Source: Amycolatopsis sacchari
GTDB lineage: Bacteria > Actinomycetota > Actinomycetes > Mycobacteriales > Pseudonocardiaceae
DNA length: 64,000 bases
Reading direction: 5' to 3'
Assembly (NCBI RefSeq): GCF_900114035.1
Contig: NZ_FORP01000004.1
Coordinates: forward strand, 1 to 64,000
The notes below the pieces were generated by a model, which searched no databases, was not told the DNA's origin, and worked only from the letters and a program-made list of their open reading frames with translations. A program made the translations under genes and the position numbers. Positions 8,325-16,212 of this stretch are shown piece after piece (the stretch's first letter is position 1; each line of letters starts with the position of its first letter).

Positions 8325-9227
8325 TCACGTTCTGGTAACGGTCGCCCGATCGGCCCCCGGGAGCGCGATGTCGAGGAAGGCCCGGGTGGCCGGGGTGACC
8401 TTGCCCGCCCGGTGCACGAGCCACTGCGGCAGCCGCTCCGGCGGGTCGAAGCGGCAGACCTCCGCGCCCGCGCGCAGTGCCAGCTCGGCCCAGCCGTCGG
8501 GCATCAGACCGGCCCCGATGCCCCGCAGCACCATGGGCAGCACGACGCTGCGGTCCCCCACCTCCGCGGCCACGGCGAGACCGGGCACCGCCTCGGCGAG
8601 CCGGTCGAACAGCGCCCGCACGGCGGTCGCGGGTTTGGTCACGACGAACCGCATGCCCGTCAGATCGCGGAGAGTCACCACGCCGTCGCGGCCGGCGCCC
8701 GTCCCCGGTGGGGCCACGAGCAGGAACTCCTCGTCACGCAGGTGGTGCGCCACAAGCCCCTGCCCCGCCGGGCGTTCGGCGCTGCCGCACACCCCGACCT
8801 CGCACCGCCCCTGCGCGACCATCGCGACGACCTCAGCGGCCGACACCGCCGACGACGTGCTGACCAGGACACCCGGGTGCCGTTGGCGCAGCCGCGCCAC
8901 GATGCTGATCACCGGCTCCAGCGCGGAGGACGACGTCGCGGCGACGTCCACCCGGCCCACCGGCCCGTCCCCCACGGCCCGCGCGGCGGCACGCAGGGCG
9001 TCGAAGTCCCGCAGCACCAGCCGCGCCCGGTCGGCCAGCAGCTCACCCGCGCTGGAAAGCACCGCGTGCCGCCCGACCCGGTGGAACAGGGCGACGCCCA
9101 GCTCGTGCTCCAGTTTCGCGATGGCCCGCGACAGCGAGGGCTGCGCCACCCGCAGCGCCTTGGCGGCGTGCGTGAACCCGCCGTGCTCGACGATCGCGAC
9201 GAAGTACTCCAGCTGACGGCGTTCCAT
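8325..9227 (-). CDS. LysR-family transcriptional regulator
   Basis: The 300-residue protein has the LysR HTH at 1-60 (RQLEYFVAIVEHGGFTHAAKALRVAQPSLSRAIAKLE) and a periplasmic-binding-like effector domain after about residue 90. It is divergent from the gamma-glutamyltranspeptidase gene with 29 bp between starts, the usual arrangement for a regulator of its neighbour. A -10-like box TAGCGT (plus-strand 9234-9239) lies six bases before the ATG, so its mRNA is probably leaderless. The effector is unknown. Confidence 0.88.
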   Translation of the reverse strand: MERRQLEYFVAIVEHGGFTHAAKALRVAQPSLSRAIAKLEHELGVALFHRVGRHAVLSSAGELLADRARLVLRDFDALRAAARAVGDGPVGRVDVAATSSSALEPVISIVARLRQRHPGVLVSTSSAVSAAEVVAMVAQGRCEVGVCGSAERPAGQGLVAHHLRDEEFLLVAPPGTGAGRDGVVTLRDLTGMRFVVTKPATAVRALFDRLAEAVPGLAVAAEVGDRSVVLPMVLRGIGAGLMPDGWAELALRAGAEVCRFDPPERLPQWLVHRAGKVTPATRAFLDIALPGADRATVTRT

Positions 9228-9233
9228 AGCCGG

Positions 9234-9239
9234 ACGCTA
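9234..9239 (-). promoter_or_regulatory. -10 box TAGCGT of the LysR gene (leaderless)
   Basis: Read on the minus strand, TAGCGT is followed by six bases and then the ATG at 9227. It sits in the 29-bp space shared with the divergent gene. Confidence 0.5.
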
Positions 9240-9256
9240 TCGAAGTGGTGCCACAC

Positions 9257-11083
9257 ATGTCTTGGACGACCGGTGCCCTGACGCGGGACACTGCGAGGAT
9301 GTTCCAGACCCGCCCCACGCTGCAGGGCACCTTCGGCATGGTGTCGTCCACCCACTGGCTCGCCTCGGCCACCGCGATGGCGGTGCTGGAGGACGACGGC
9401 AACGCCTTCGACGCGGCCGTCGCCGCCGCGTTCGTGCTGCACGTGGCCGAACCGCACCTCAACGGCCCCGGCGGCGAGGTGCCGATCATCGCGGCGCCGG
9501 CGGGCGGGGCACCACGGGTGCTGTGCGGGCAGGGCCCTGCCCCGGCAGGCGCGACCATCGAGCACTACACCTCCCTCGGGCTGGACCTCGTGCCCGGCAC
9601 CGGCCCGCTCGCGGCCGCCGTGCCCGGCGCGGTCGACGCGTGGCTGCTGCTCCTCCGCGACCACGGCACGAAGTCCCCGCGCGAGGTGCTGCGCTACGCC
9701 ATCGGTTACGCCGAGCACGGCGTGCCCGCGGTCGAGCGCATCGGCGCGACCGTCGAGACCGTGCGTGAGCTGTTCGAGACCGAGTGGACCACCTCGGCGG
9801 AGGTCTACCTGCGCGGCGGGCGGGCGCCGAAGCCCGGTGAGCTGCTGAAGAACCCGGCGCTCGCGGAGACGTGGCGGCGGCTGCTCACCGAGGCGGAAGC
9901 CGCTGGGGGTGATCGTGAGAACCAGATCGAGGCCGCACGCCGGGTGTGGCGCGAGGGCTTCATCGCCGAGGCCATCGCCGAGTTCGCCGCCAAGTCCACA
10001 ATGGACACTTCTGGGCAACGGCACGCCGGGACGCTCACCGGCGACGACCTCGCCGCGTTCTCCGCCACGTACGAGGACCCGGTGACCGCCGACTGGAACG
10101 GCTGGACGATCGCGAAACCGGGGCTGTGGAGCCAGGGTCCGGTGTTCCTCCAGCAGCTCACGCTCCTGCCCGGCGAACTCGACTACGGCACGCCGGACTA
10201 CTACCACACGCTCATCGAGGGCACCAAGCTCGCGATGGCCGACCGCGAGGCTTGGTACGGGGACAGCACTGAAGTACCCGTCGAGGCGCTGCTTTCCCGT
10301 GAATACAACGATTCCCGGCGTGCGTTGATCGGCGAGAAGGCGTCGCACGAGCTGCGCCCCGGCCGCCCGGTAGGCCGTGAACCGCGGCTGAGCAAGCACG
10401 CCGAGTTCGTCGCGGCGGGCGGCACGATCCTGACCCCCGCCGGAGCGGGCGAACCGACCGTCGCGAAGGACGGCGCGACGCGCGGGGACACGTGCCACGT
10501 CGACGTCGCCGACCGCTGGGGCAACCTCGTCGCGGCCACCCCGAGCGGCGGCTGGCTGCAGTCCAACCCCGTCATCCCGAGCCTCGGCTTTCCGCTCGGC
10601 ACCCGCCTGCAGATGGCGTGGCTCGACCCCGGTCTGCCCAACTCGCTCGCTCCCGGCAAGCGCCCGCGCACGACGCTCACGCCGTCGCTCGCCCTGCGTG
10701 ACGGGGTGCCGGTCATGGCGTTCGGCACCCCCGGCGGCGACCAGCAGGACCAGTGGAACTTCCACTTCTTCCTCGCCGTGGCGCTGCGGGAGAACGTGCG
10801 TGGCGGACTCGACCTGCAGGGCGCCATCGACGCCCCGAACTGGCACACCGACAGTTTTCCGGGGTCGTTCTACCCGCGTGGCATGGTGCCCGGCGGCGTC
10901 ACGGTCGAATCGCGCATCGGCGACGACGTGATCGGGGCGCTGCGGGAACGCGGGCACGTGGTGACCGTGGGCGGCCCCTGGTCGGAAGGGCGGTTGTGCG
11001 CCGTGGCGCGCGACCCCGAGACCGGCGTGCTTTCGGCCGCCGCGAACCCCCGGGGAATGCAGGGCTACGCCGCCGGGCGATGA
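9257..11083 (+). CDS. Gamma-glutamyltransferase family Ntn-hydrolase
   Basis: The 608-residue protein belongs to the gamma-glutamyltranspeptidase superfamily, which self-cleaves in front of a Thr and then transfers or hydrolyses gamma-glutamyl groups. The family N-terminus (RPTLQGTFGMVSSTHWLASA, then NAFDAAVAA) is present. The likely nucleophile is the Thr of GDTCH, about residue 412, followed by DRWGN. No signal peptide was seen, so it may act in the cytoplasm like the actinobacterial YwrD/GGT-like branch. The start could be GTG 9245/9248, ATG 9257 or ATG 9299; 9257 is a compromise. It is divergent from its probable LysR regulator. Confidence 0.85.
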   Translation: MSWTTGALTRDTARMFQTRPTLQGTFGMVSSTHWLASATAMAVLEDDGNAFDAAVAAAFVLHVAEPHLNGPGGEVPIIAAPAGGAPRVLCGQGPAPAGATIEHYTSLGLDLVPGTGPLAAAVPGAVDAWLLLLRDHGTKSPREVLRYAIGYAEHGVPAVERIGATVETVRELFETEWTTSAEVYLRGGRAPKPGELLKNPALAETWRRLLTEAEAAGGDRENQIEAARRVWREGFIAEAIAEFAAKSTMDTSGQRHAGTLTGDDLAAFSATYEDPVTADWNGWTIAKPGLWSQGPVFLQQLTLLPGELDYGTPDYYHTLIEGTKLAMADREAWYGDSTEVPVEALLSREYNDSRRALIGEKASHELRPGRPVGREPRLSKHAEFVAAGGTILTPAGAGEPTVAKDGATRGDTCHVDVADRWGNLVAATPSGGWLQSNPVIPSLGFPLGTRLQMAWLDPGLPNSLAPGKRPRTTLTPSLALRDGVPVMAFGTPGGDQQDQWNFHFFLAVALRENVRGGLDLQGAIDAPNWHTDSFPGSFYPRGMVPGGVTVESRIGDDVIGALRERGHVVTVGGPWSEGRLCAVARDPETGVLSAAANPRGMQGYAAGR

Positions 11084-11094
11084 CGCCCGGTCCC

Positions 11095-11113
11095 TTGTAC
11101 CCGGAACGTACAA
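11095..11113. promoter_or_regulatory. Inverted repeat TTGTAC-N7-GTACAA
   Basis: A 19-bp perfect dyad with six-base arms, about 190 bp upstream of the globin operon and just after the transpeptidase stop. Symmetry and spacing suit a dimeric repressor. The regulator is unknown. The adjacent stop codon sits in a small hairpin (11073-11090). Confidence 0.4.
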
Positions 11114-11184
11114 AACCGCGATTCCGCTCACTCTGCGCGTTGTGCGAATTCGACGGTGGGTGAGCGTTACCCGCTGCCCGTACT

Positions 11185-11197
11185 GGAAAGCGCTTCC
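11185..11197. promoter_or_regulatory. Palindrome GGAAAGCGCTTCC
   Basis: A 13-base imperfect palindrome in the space upstream of the globin operon, of the GAAAGCGCTTTC type typical of LacI-family operators. Similar sites occur at 34349, 46552, 46595 and 56294, some inside genes, so its role is uncertain. Confidence 0.3.
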
Positions 11198-11300
11198 GTG
11201 ACTTTTTCCCGGCAGCCGCAACCCCTTGAATGCAAATTGCGCGGCACCTACCCTTCTCCGCACCAGCTCACCGATTTTCCGAAGGGATGCAAGATCTCCG

Positions 11301-12452
11301 GTGGACACCGCTCGGCTGCGCAGCAGCTGGAACACCGTCGCGGGTTTCGGCGGCGGAGTCCCGTTGTTCTTCTATTCGACCTTGTTCCTGACCCGGCCGC
11401 ACCTGCGTGAATTGTTTCCGGCGGGTATGTCCGCCCAGCGCGACAAACTGGTGCGCGCACTGGGCCGGGTCGTCGCCTCGGTCGACGAACTCGACGCCGC
11501 GGTCCCGTTCCTGCGGCAGCTCGGCCGCGACCACCGCAAGTTCGCGGTGACCGCGGACCACTACCCCGCGGTCGGCCAGGCACTGCTGACCACGCTCGAA
11601 CACTTCCTCGGCGAGGAGTGGACACCCGAACTGGCCGCGGACTGGGCCGCGGCGTACAAGATCGTGGCCGACGTGATGACGGCCGCCGCCAAGGAAAGCG
11701 CGCACACCACACCGGCGTGGTGGAACGGGGAGGTCCTGCGGCACGAGCGCCGCGGCCTCGACGTCGCGGTGCTCACGATCCGGACCGACCGCCCGCTGGG
11801 TTACCGGGCCGGGCAGAGCGTTTCGGTGGAAACCGCGCTGCGGCCCCGGATCTGGCGGTACTACTCACCGGCGACGGCGCCGCGTGAGGACAACCTGGTG
11901 GAGCTGCACGTCCGCATGGTCGACGGCGGCACGGTCAGCTCGGCGCTCGTCCAGGCGGTCCGGCCCGGCGACGTGCTGCGGCTCGGCGCCCCGGTCGGCT
12001 CGCGGCTCACGATCGAGCACGAGCGGGACGTCGTGCTGATCGCGGGAGGCACCGGGCTCGCGCCGTTCAAAGCGCTGCTCGGCCAGATCGCGAACGAGTC
12101 GCTGCCCTCCCGGCGGGTGGAGCTGTACGTGGGTGCCCGCACGGCGCGGGAGCTGTACGACCTGCCCGCGTTGCGCGCGCTGGCCTCGGCGCTGCCGGAG
12201 CTGCGCGTGGTGCCGGTGGTGTCGGACGATCCGCGGTTCGGCGGACCCCGTGGCACGGTCGGCGAGGTGGCGGTGCGCCACGGGCCGTGGCCGGGACGGG
12301 AGGTCTACGTGTGCGGCTCGCCCCCCATGGTGTCGGCCACGCGGAACCTGCTGGCGGGCGCGGGGGTCGCGGCCGAGCACGTGCACTGGGAGGACTTCTC
12401 CGGTTACCAGGACCCGGCGGAGGCCGGGGTCGGCTTCTTGACGAGGGGATGA
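11301..12452 (+). CDS. Flavohaemoprotein-like globin-reductase
   Basis: The 383-residue protein has a globin domain at about 1-135 (proximal His87 in TADHYPAVG; Tyr25 in LFFYSTLFL near B10) joined to a ferredoxin-reductase domain. The FAD-binding motif RYYS is at 186-189, and the NAD(P) site is GGTGLAPFKAL. Such proteins oxidise NO to nitrate or reduce other small oxidants. The GTG at 11301 is chosen because the conserved globin N-terminus (VDTARLRSSW) begins there. The ATG at 11226 would add an unconserved leader. It is first in an operon with a DivIVA-like gene 12 bp later and a truncated haemoglobin. Confidence 0.85.
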   Translation: MDTARLRSSWNTVAGFGGGVPLFFYSTLFLTRPHLRELFPAGMSAQRDKLVRALGRVVASVDELDAAVPFLRQLGRDHRKFAVTADHYPAVGQALLTTLEHFLGEEWTPELAADWAAAYKIVADVMTAAAKESAHTTPAWWNGEVLRHERRGLDVAVLTIRTDRPLGYRAGQSVSVETALRPRIWRYYSPATAPREDNLVELHVRMVDGGTVSSALVQAVRPGDVLRLGAPVGSRLTIEHERDVVLIAGGTGLAPFKALLGQIANESLPSRRVELYVGARTARELYDLPALRALASALPELRVVPVVSDDPRFGGPRGTVGEVAVRHGPWPGREVYVCGSPPMVSATRNLLAGAGVAAEHVHWEDFSGYQDPAEAGVGFLTRG

Positions 12453-12464
12453 GGACTTCCCGCG

Positions 12465-13088
12465 ATGACAGTGCAGGCCAACGAATCCCGGCAGCCCGCC
12501 GCCCGGCGGATCCTGACCCCCGAGCGGATCCGCAGCATCACGTTCAGCAAGTCGCCGCTGGGCAGGCGGGGGGTCGACCCGGACGAGGTGGAGTTGTTCC
12601 AGCGGCGGCTGGCGGAGGAGATCGCGGCCGGTGAGGCCGAGAACGCGCGGCTGCGCGCGGAGGTCGAGCGGTTGCGCGACTGGTACCGCAGCCACGGCGA
12701 GAACGTGGACCCGGTGCTGCTGCCCGCACAGGTGGACGTCGAGGCGGTGACCCTGCTGTCCGAGGCGCAGTTGCAGGCGGAGGCCTACATCGCGCAGGCG
12801 GAGGCGCACTGCCGTCGGCTCACCGGCGACGCGCGGCGGCAGGCGACCACGCTGCTGCGGGACGCGGAGCAGCGGGCCGAGGTGGCGGCGCGGGAGGCGG
12901 TGCGCGCGTACCGCGCCGACGCCGGGCCCGACCACACGGCGGAGCTCGAGGAGATGGAGCGGCGGATGGCGTGGCTGCGGGCGTTCTGCCACGCGGTGCA
13001 GGTCCAGCTGCACGCGGCCTCGGACGCGTTCGCGGAGGAGATCGACAAGCTCACCCAGTTCAGCCCACCGGAGCGGAGGCGGCCATGA
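12465..13088 (+). CDS. DivIVA-domain coiled-coil protein
   Basis: The 207-residue protein has an N-terminal DivIVA-like segment (LTPERIRSITFSKSPLGRRGVDPDEVELFQRRL, residues 17-50), a coiled coil at about 50-75 and a long helical Ala/Glu/Gln-rich region (95-150). DivIVA proteins bind curved membranes at cell poles. Here it is sandwiched between two haemoglobins: 12 bp after the flavohaemoprotein, and overlapping the truncated haemoglobin start by four bases (ATGA). The pairing suggests it positions or scaffolds a globin system (inference). Confidence 0.8.
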   Translation: MTVQANESRQPAARRILTPERIRSITFSKSPLGRRGVDPDEVELFQRRLAEEIAAGEAENARLRAEVERLRDWYRSHGENVDPVLLPAQVDVEAVTLLSEAQLQAEAYIAQAEAHCRRLTGDARRQATTLLRDAEQRAEVAAREAVRAYRADAGPDHTAELEEMERRMAWLRAFCHAVQVQLHAASDAFAEEIDKLTQFSPPERRRP

Positions 13089-13465
13089 GCAGCATCTACG
13101 AGCAGATCGGCGGCGAGGAGGCGTTGAGCGCGGTCGTGGAGGACTTCTACGACCGGGTGCTGGCGGATCCGGAGCTGCGGGTCTTCTTCGCCGGTGCCAA
13201 CCTGAACCGGTTGAAGGGCAGGCAGGTCGAGTTCTTCTCCGGCGCGCTCGGTGGTCCGGACCACTACGAGGGGCTGAGCATGAAGGAGGCGCACCGCGGG
13301 CGCGGCATCGGCCAGGACCACTTCGACCGCGTGGCCACCCTGCTCGCCGCTTCCCTGCGCGACGCCGGGGTGCCGCCCGAACTGGTGGACCGGATCCTCG
13401 CGGCGGTCGCCCCGCTCGCGACGGACATCGTGTCCCCGGCGGCGGCCCCCACCCCGCGCGGCTGA
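13085..13465 (+). CDS. Truncated haemoglobin, group I-like
   Basis: The 126-residue protein has a 2-on-2 globin fold. It begins SIYEQIGGEEAL, has the B-helix Phe21-Tyr22 pair and the proximal His70 in KEAHRGRGI. Family members bind O2 and NO and often detoxify NO with a reductase partner. The reductase could be the flavohaemoprotein two genes upstream. Translation is probably coupled to the DivIVA-like gene through the ATGA overlap. A very strong terminator follows 18 bases after the stop. Confidence 0.9.
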   Translation: MSSIYEQIGGEEALSAVVEDFYDRVLADPELRVFFAGANLNRLKGRQVEFFSGALGGPDHYEGLSMKEAHRGRGIGQDHFDRVATLLAASLRDAGVPPELVDRILAAVAPLATDIVSPAAAPTPRG

Positions 13466-13483
13466 AAGCCGGGGGACGCCCTA

Positions 13484-13535
13484 CCCCGAAAAACCGCGCC
13501 GCCCGCTCCCCCACGGGCGGCGCGGTTTTTCGGGG
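13484..13535. terminator. Strong bidirectional terminator after the globin operon
   Basis: Perfect 22-bp inverted repeat (13484-13505 and 13514-13535) with an eight-base loop. The stem carries an A5/T5 stretch, so an intrinsic terminator can form on either strand. Confidence 0.92.
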
Positions 13536-13901
13536 GGTGGTGCGTGGGTGTTGCGGGGTGGCGGCGAGCGTCGTTCCCGGCCCCGCGTCGTTCCCGGCCC
13601 CGGGTGAGCCGCGTCGGTGGGCCCGGCGGCAGGGTCGTCGCAGCACGGCTCGGCAGCCGCGGGTGCCCCCTGTGGCCACCATCGTTGCCTCCCAGCGGCG
13701 ACAGCGCGCCCGTCCACCCGGCCACGGCAACTCGCCCCGCCGGTACGAACGCGGCCACCCCGCCTCATGCGGCCACCATCACCGGTTCCCAGCGGCGCCC
13801 GTCCACGAAGCCACCACAACTCGCCGCCGGATGCGGCCAGCCCCCGGGCCGCCACCGTTCTCGCGCGCTGCCCCGGCGGTCGCCGTTCCGCCCCGGCCCC
13901 G
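13536..13901. repeat. Non-coding spacer with two direct-repeat families
   Basis: No credible gene. A 17-bp unit (GCGTCGTTCCCGGCCCC) is duplicated exactly and in tandem at 13568-13584 and 13585-13601. A longer degenerate repeat of 90-97 bp period links 13674-13740 with 13771-13830, sharing GGCCACCATC, CCCAGCGGCG, CGCCCGTCCAC and CAACTCGCC. It could be decayed intergenic repeat DNA; no function is visible. Confidence 0.6.
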
Positions 13902-14834
13902 TCAGCCGTGGATGGCGGAGAGCCCGGCCGCGGCGAGGAGCTCCCGCACCTCGGCCTGCTCGCGTTCGCCGAGCGGGTGCATGGGCAGGCTCGTGGTGCC
14001 GTGGGCCAGGATCCCGCGGGCGACGAGCGCGTGCTTGAACGCGCCGATCGCGGAGGCGTAGGGCCCGAGGTCCGCGCCGCCGACGGTGATCATCCGGAAC
14101 AGGGCGCGCAGGCGGCGTTGTTCGGTCGCGGCCTCGGCCCAGTCGTCCCGTCTGGCGGCGTTCCAGAGCCGGAGGTAGCCGTGGGGGTCGACGTTGCCGA
14201 GGCCGGGGACGAGTCCGTGCGCACCGAGGAACACGGCGACGTCTGCCATGGTCTCGGAGCCGGTGAAGACCCGGAAACGCGTGGTGTCGACGAGTTCGAG
14301 CACGGCGCGGAGGCCGTCGAGGTCGCCGCTGGAGTCCTTGAGCCCGTCGAGGGTGCCGTCGGCGGCCAGTTCGGCAACGGTGTGTGCGGGCAGTTTGGCG
14401 TGCACCGAGCCGGGGATGTCGTAAGCGACGAGCGGCAGGTCGACGGCGGCGCGGATGGCGCGGAAATGCGTGCCGAACTCGACGGGCGCGGTGGGCGCGT
14501 AGAACGGCGCCGTCGCGACGACGGCGTCCGCCCCGTGCGCCTGGGCGGCGCGGGCCTGCGCGATGACGCGGGGCGTGGTGGTGTCCACGACGCCGGCCAG
14601 CACGGGCACCTGCCCGGCCGCGACGGAGGTGACGACGTCGAGCACCCGGTGGCGGACGTCGTCGGTCAGGTAGGCCACCTCGCCCGTCGAACCGGTGACG
14701 AAGAGCCCGTGCACGCCCGCGTCGAGCAAGAAGCCGGTGAGCCGCTCCAGCGAGGGAACGTCCAGTTCGCGCCCGGGCGTGAGCGGCGTGCACAGCGGCG
14801 GGATGACGCCGTGGTCGGGGACGGGGGCAGGCAT
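13902..14834 (-). CDS. nanA: N-acetylneuraminate lyase (DHDPS family)
   Basis: The 310-residue TIM-barrel aldolase would split N-acetylneuraminate into ManNAc and pyruvate. Seen: GVIPPLCTPL at the start, GSTGE (carboxylate-binding), YDIP with the catalytic Tyr, and the Schiff-base Lys in LKDSSGD. VPGLGNVDP and VATAPFY match actinobacterial NanA proteins rather than DapA. The start at 14834 has GGAG five bases upstream, and a perfect operator palindrome lies 17 bases above it. Genomic pairing with nanT and a FadR-type regulator supports the assignment. Other 2-keto-sugar aldolase activity cannot be excluded. Confidence 0.8.
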   Translation of the reverse strand: MPAPVPDHGVIPPLCTPLTPGRELDVPSLERLTGFLLDAGVHGLFVTGSTGEVAYLTDDVRHRVLDVVTSVAAGQVPVLAGVVDTTTPRVIAQARAAQAHGADAVVATAPFYAPTAPVEFGTHFRAIRAAVDLPLVAYDIPGSVHAKLPAHTVAELAADGTLDGLKDSSGDLDGLRAVLELVDTTRFRVFTGSETMADVAVFLGAHGLVPGLGNVDPHGYLRLWNAARRDDWAEAATEQRRLRALFRMITVGGADLGPYASAIGAFKHALVARGILAHGTTSLPMHPLGEREQAEVRELLAAAGLSAIHG

Positions 14835-14850
14835 GAAACTCCGATCAGGA

Positions 14851-14873
14851 CATAGGACGTTGGACGTCCTATG
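14851..14873. promoter_or_regulatory. NanR-type operator upstream of nanA
   Basis: Perfect palindrome with arms CATAGGACGT and ACGTCCTATG around a TGG centre, extendable by one more pair on each side. A 19-of-23 match occurs at 16168-16190 between nanR and nanT. Such dyads are typical of FadR/GntR dimers. Confidence 0.8.
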
Positions 14874-15459
14874 TTGCCGCTGGAGCGGGCCGGGGTCAAG
14901 GGGCGAAGTGGCAGCGGAGGGGCTACGGCGAGACAAGGCAAGGAACAAGGGCAAGCCAGCCTGAGCGGCCGCGGCGAGGAGGGCTTCCACGCCATGCGGC
15001 GATGAGCGGCGGGAAGGCAGCGGAGCCGGTTTCCGCCTGGGAATTTCGTCCTGATCACGTCGAAATCCTCATTCCTTCTGGCGCGGAAGCTGGATTCCCA
15101 TCCACTCCGAACCGTCGGACGTCCTGGCAATCGGGAGAGCGCCGCCTAGAAAATCGGGAAGGGCGCCAGCCTAATTCTGCGAAGGCGCCATTTGCCCGAT
15201 TTCACGGCATGCCTCGACGGCTGGCGGAATTGACCTTTCCTTGCTTCCGGAACGGGAGCAAGGAACCGATCCTGAATTCACCCACACCAAGACCGCCTTG
15301 GCCAGACCGCGCCACCAGTGCCGGAGGCCGAACACCATCCAGGCCCAACCAGCTCGAGCCGTCAGCCCCAACCCCCACGCAGCAAACCGCAAGCCCAACC
15401 CCACCCCGCCTCAACCCACGCCGGAGCCCCAAACCCAGCAGCCCAACCCCACCCCGGCC
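14874..15459. other. Intergenic region with hairpins and C-rich tract
   Basis: No gene is supported. There is an interrupted inverted repeat (AAATCGGG..GGCGCC / GGCGCC..CCCGATTT) at about 15151-15200. A ten-base stem with one mismatch and a five-base loop lies at 15239-15263. A C/A-rich low-complexity tract (AACCCCACCCC-like units, G-rich on the other strand) runs from about 15320 to 15460 and resembles the G-rich block at 37476-37930. The hairpins may end nanR transcription. Confidence 0.5.
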
Positions 15460-16125
15460 TCACCCCGCCGCGATGCGCTGCCGGATCTCGTCGAAGTGGC
15501 GGCTCACGGCTTCGCCGATCGCGCGGGGGTCGGCGGCCGCTATGGCCTCCAGGATCTCCTGGTGCTTGGCCACCAGGCCCTCCGGCTGCGACGTCGGCGC
15601 GCCCACGTGCGACTCGGTCTGCCGGTAGACGTCCCAGAACAGGCGGATCAGCTCCAGCGCCAGCTCGTTGCCCGCGGCCTCGCCGATCAGCTCGTGGAAG
15701 CGGCGGTCGGCGGCGGGCGCGGTCGCCGGGTCGACCATCCGGTCGACGCACTCCCCCAGCGCGCTCAGCAGCTTCCCGTCCCCCACCACGCGCCGCGTCA
15801 GCTCCGTCTCCAGTATCTGCCGCACCTCCAGCAGATCGCTGAGCCCCCGCAGGTCGTCCCTCGACCGCGCCCTCGTGCGGAACAGCAGCGACGGGCTCAG
15901 CGCCGCCATGCTGGCCTCCCCCACGAACGTGCCGTACCCGTGCCGGATCTCCACGATCCCCAGCGCCTGCAACGTCCGCAGCGCCTCCCGCACCGAGTTC
16001 CGCGCCACCCCGAACTCCTCCATCAGCCGCGGCTCCGGCGGCAGCGGGTCACCCGGCCGCAGCTGCCGCCGGTCGATCAGCTCGACGATGGAATCGACCA
16101 GCTCCTGGCTGCGTGTGGTGCGCAC
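15460..16125 (-). CDS. nanR: FadR-type GntR regulator of sialic acid genes
   Basis: The 221-residue protein has a winged helix at about 5-70 (VDSIVELIDRRQLRPGDPLPPEPRLMEEFGVARNSVREALRTL) and a C-terminal FCD all-helical effector domain. The GTG at 16125 is preceded by GTGAGG at a good distance. Upstream ATGs (16167/16170) would run into the operator and are rejected. It is divergent from nanT with a matching palindrome between them and a second one at nanA. It therefore likely represses nanA, nanT and itself until a sialic-acid-derived ligand binds. Confidence 0.85.
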   Translation of the reverse strand: MRTTRSQELVDSIVELIDRRQLRPGDPLPPEPRLMEEFGVARNSVREALRTLQALGIVEIRHGYGTFVGEASMAALSPSLLFRTRARSRDDLRGLSDLLEVRQILETELTRRVVGDGKLLSALGECVDRMVDPATAPAADRRFHELIGEAAGNELALELIRLFWDVYRQTESHVGAPTSQPEGLVAKHQEILEAIAAADPRAIGEAVSRHFDEIRQRIAAG

Positions 16126-16167
16126 TCTTGCCTCACTTCGACGTTCTGGGCTAGCGTACCGGCGCAT

Positions 16168-16190
16168 CATATGACGTCCAACGTCCTACC
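16168..16190. promoter_or_regulatory. NanR-type operator between nanR and nanT
   Basis: The core ACGT-CCA-ACGT with flanks TATG and CCTA matches 19 of 23 bases of the perfect palindrome at nanA. It lies 22 bp before the nanT start and 42 bp before the nanR start, so one site can control both. Confidence 0.78.
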
Positions 16191-16212
16191 ACTCCTCGAC
16201 GAAGAGGTGACC

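Noticed and set aside
8909-11335. 808-codon minus-strand frame antisense to the transpeptidase
   Set aside because: Arg/Gly/Val-rich composition typical of the shadow frame of a high-GC gene; the plus-strand protein has clear family motifs.
15002-15628. 208-codon plus-strand frame between nanA and nanR
   Set aside because: It crosses hairpins and the C-rich tract and then runs antisense to nanR; no motif or ribosome-binding site.
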